Origin: an uncultured Granulicatella sp.
GTDB lineage: Bacteria; Bacillota; Bacilli; Lactobacillales; Aerococcaceae
Assembly: GCA_937891475.1 (NCBI GenBank)
Contig: CALATC010000179.1
Span: forward strand, 1 to 5,143
Length of the DNA stretch: 5,143 nucleotides
Direction of reading: 5' to 3'
The notes beneath the pieces are model-generated. The model worked only from the letters and a program-made list of their open reading frames with translations, searched no databases and had not been told where the DNA came from. This document shows positions 4,941 through 5,143 of the stretch, in pieces. The translations under genes were made by a program, and so were the position numbers. The first letter of the stretch is position 1. Each line of letters starts with the position of its first letter.

Positions 4941-5143
4941 ATGGAGGAGCTAACGAATGAAATTTTATTGGCAGCACTGCAATTTCGCATTGATGACATT
5001 CATTTACTGCCTTTTGGTGAGGAGTATCGTTTTTATTTACGAGATGGAGAGCAATTATCCTTACTAAAGACAATTGATTCGGATACTGCCAATCGCTGGA
5101 TTACTTTTGTAAAGTATCGGTCTGGAATGGATGTAGGGGAAAA
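4941..5143 (+). CDS. comGA: Competence type IV pilus traffic ATPase ComGA, N-terminal part (cut by window edge)
   Basis: First 67 codons (plus two bases) of a GspE/PilB-family ATPase that powers assembly of the competence pseudopilus at the inner face of the membrane; it is normally the first gene of the comG operon. The visible segment shows the family's N-terminal domain: EILLAALQFRIDDIHLLP (7-24), with the DIH motif at 19-21, then YRFYLRDGE (29-37) and WITFVKYRSGMDVGE (53-67). The last corresponds to the FKFLSAMDIGE region of Bacillus ComGA just before the RKPQSG motif. The Walker motifs would lie beyond the window. ATG at 4941 is preceded by a very strong AAAGGAGGG (4926-4934) with 6-7 bases of spacing. 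Other GspE-family ATPases are possible, but the length before MDxGE and the DIH pattern favour ComGA. Confidence 0.82.
   Translation, partial: MEELTNEILLAALQFRIDDIHLLPFGEEYRFYLRDGEQLSLLKTIDSDTANRWITFVKYRSGMDVGE

Overview
This 5.1 kb window is AT-rich, densely coded DNA from a low-GC Gram-positive bacterium, most likely a member of the Lactobacillales. The evidence is strong AGGAGG-type ribosome binding sites, A/T-rich codon use, U-rich intrinsic terminators, a PgdA-type peptidoglycan deacetylase and a comGA start. The genus cannot be fixed from the sequence; Carnobacteriaceae- or Enterococcus-like relatives are guesses.

Layout, left to right. (1) 1-1260 (+): the 3' part of a peptidoglycan N-acetylglucosamine deacetylase gene (pgdA). 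Its frame is open from base 1, so the real start lies outside the window. (2) 1402-1671 (+): rpsO (ribosomal protein S15), preceded by an imperfect 47-nt hairpin that resembles an S15 autoregulatory leader. (3) 1769-2488 (-): a family S51 (PepE-like) serine peptidase, converging on rpsO through two back-to-back intrinsic terminators. (4) 2607-3152 (+): a GNAT N-acetyltransferase of the phosphinothricin-acetyltransferase type, divergent from the peptidase, with overlapping -35 boxes between them. (5) 3273-4253 (+): trhO, a tRNA U34 hydroxylase with a rhodanese domain, behind a near-consensus promoter. (6) 4377-4853 (+): a small VanZ-family membrane protein. (7) 4941 to the right edge (+): the first 67 codons of comGA, the traffic ATPase of the competence pseudopilus.

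The genes do not form one pathway. They are mostly single transcription units, most with a recognisable promoter, terminator or both: cell-wall modification (pgdA), translation (rpsO, trhO), small-molecule or peptide metabolism (S51 peptidase, GNAT), an envelope protein of unknown role (VanZ) and DNA uptake (comGA). I see no mobile element, CRISPR array, tRNA, rRNA or phage gene, and no gene-free stretch longer than about 145 bases.

The most useful second looks are regulatory. They are the rpsO leader hairpin; an 11-bp inverted repeat paired with outward-facing TTGACAAA boxes that brackets the GNAT gene; and a comGA upstream region that lacks a sigma-A -35 box but carries a partial match to the ComX (cin-box) sequence and a perfect 10-bp palindrome. 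I did not find evidence for a new multi-gene system. For three genes (rpsO, the S51 peptidase and the VanZ gene) the longest open frame starts too far upstream, and the start given here was chosen from the ribosome binding site.
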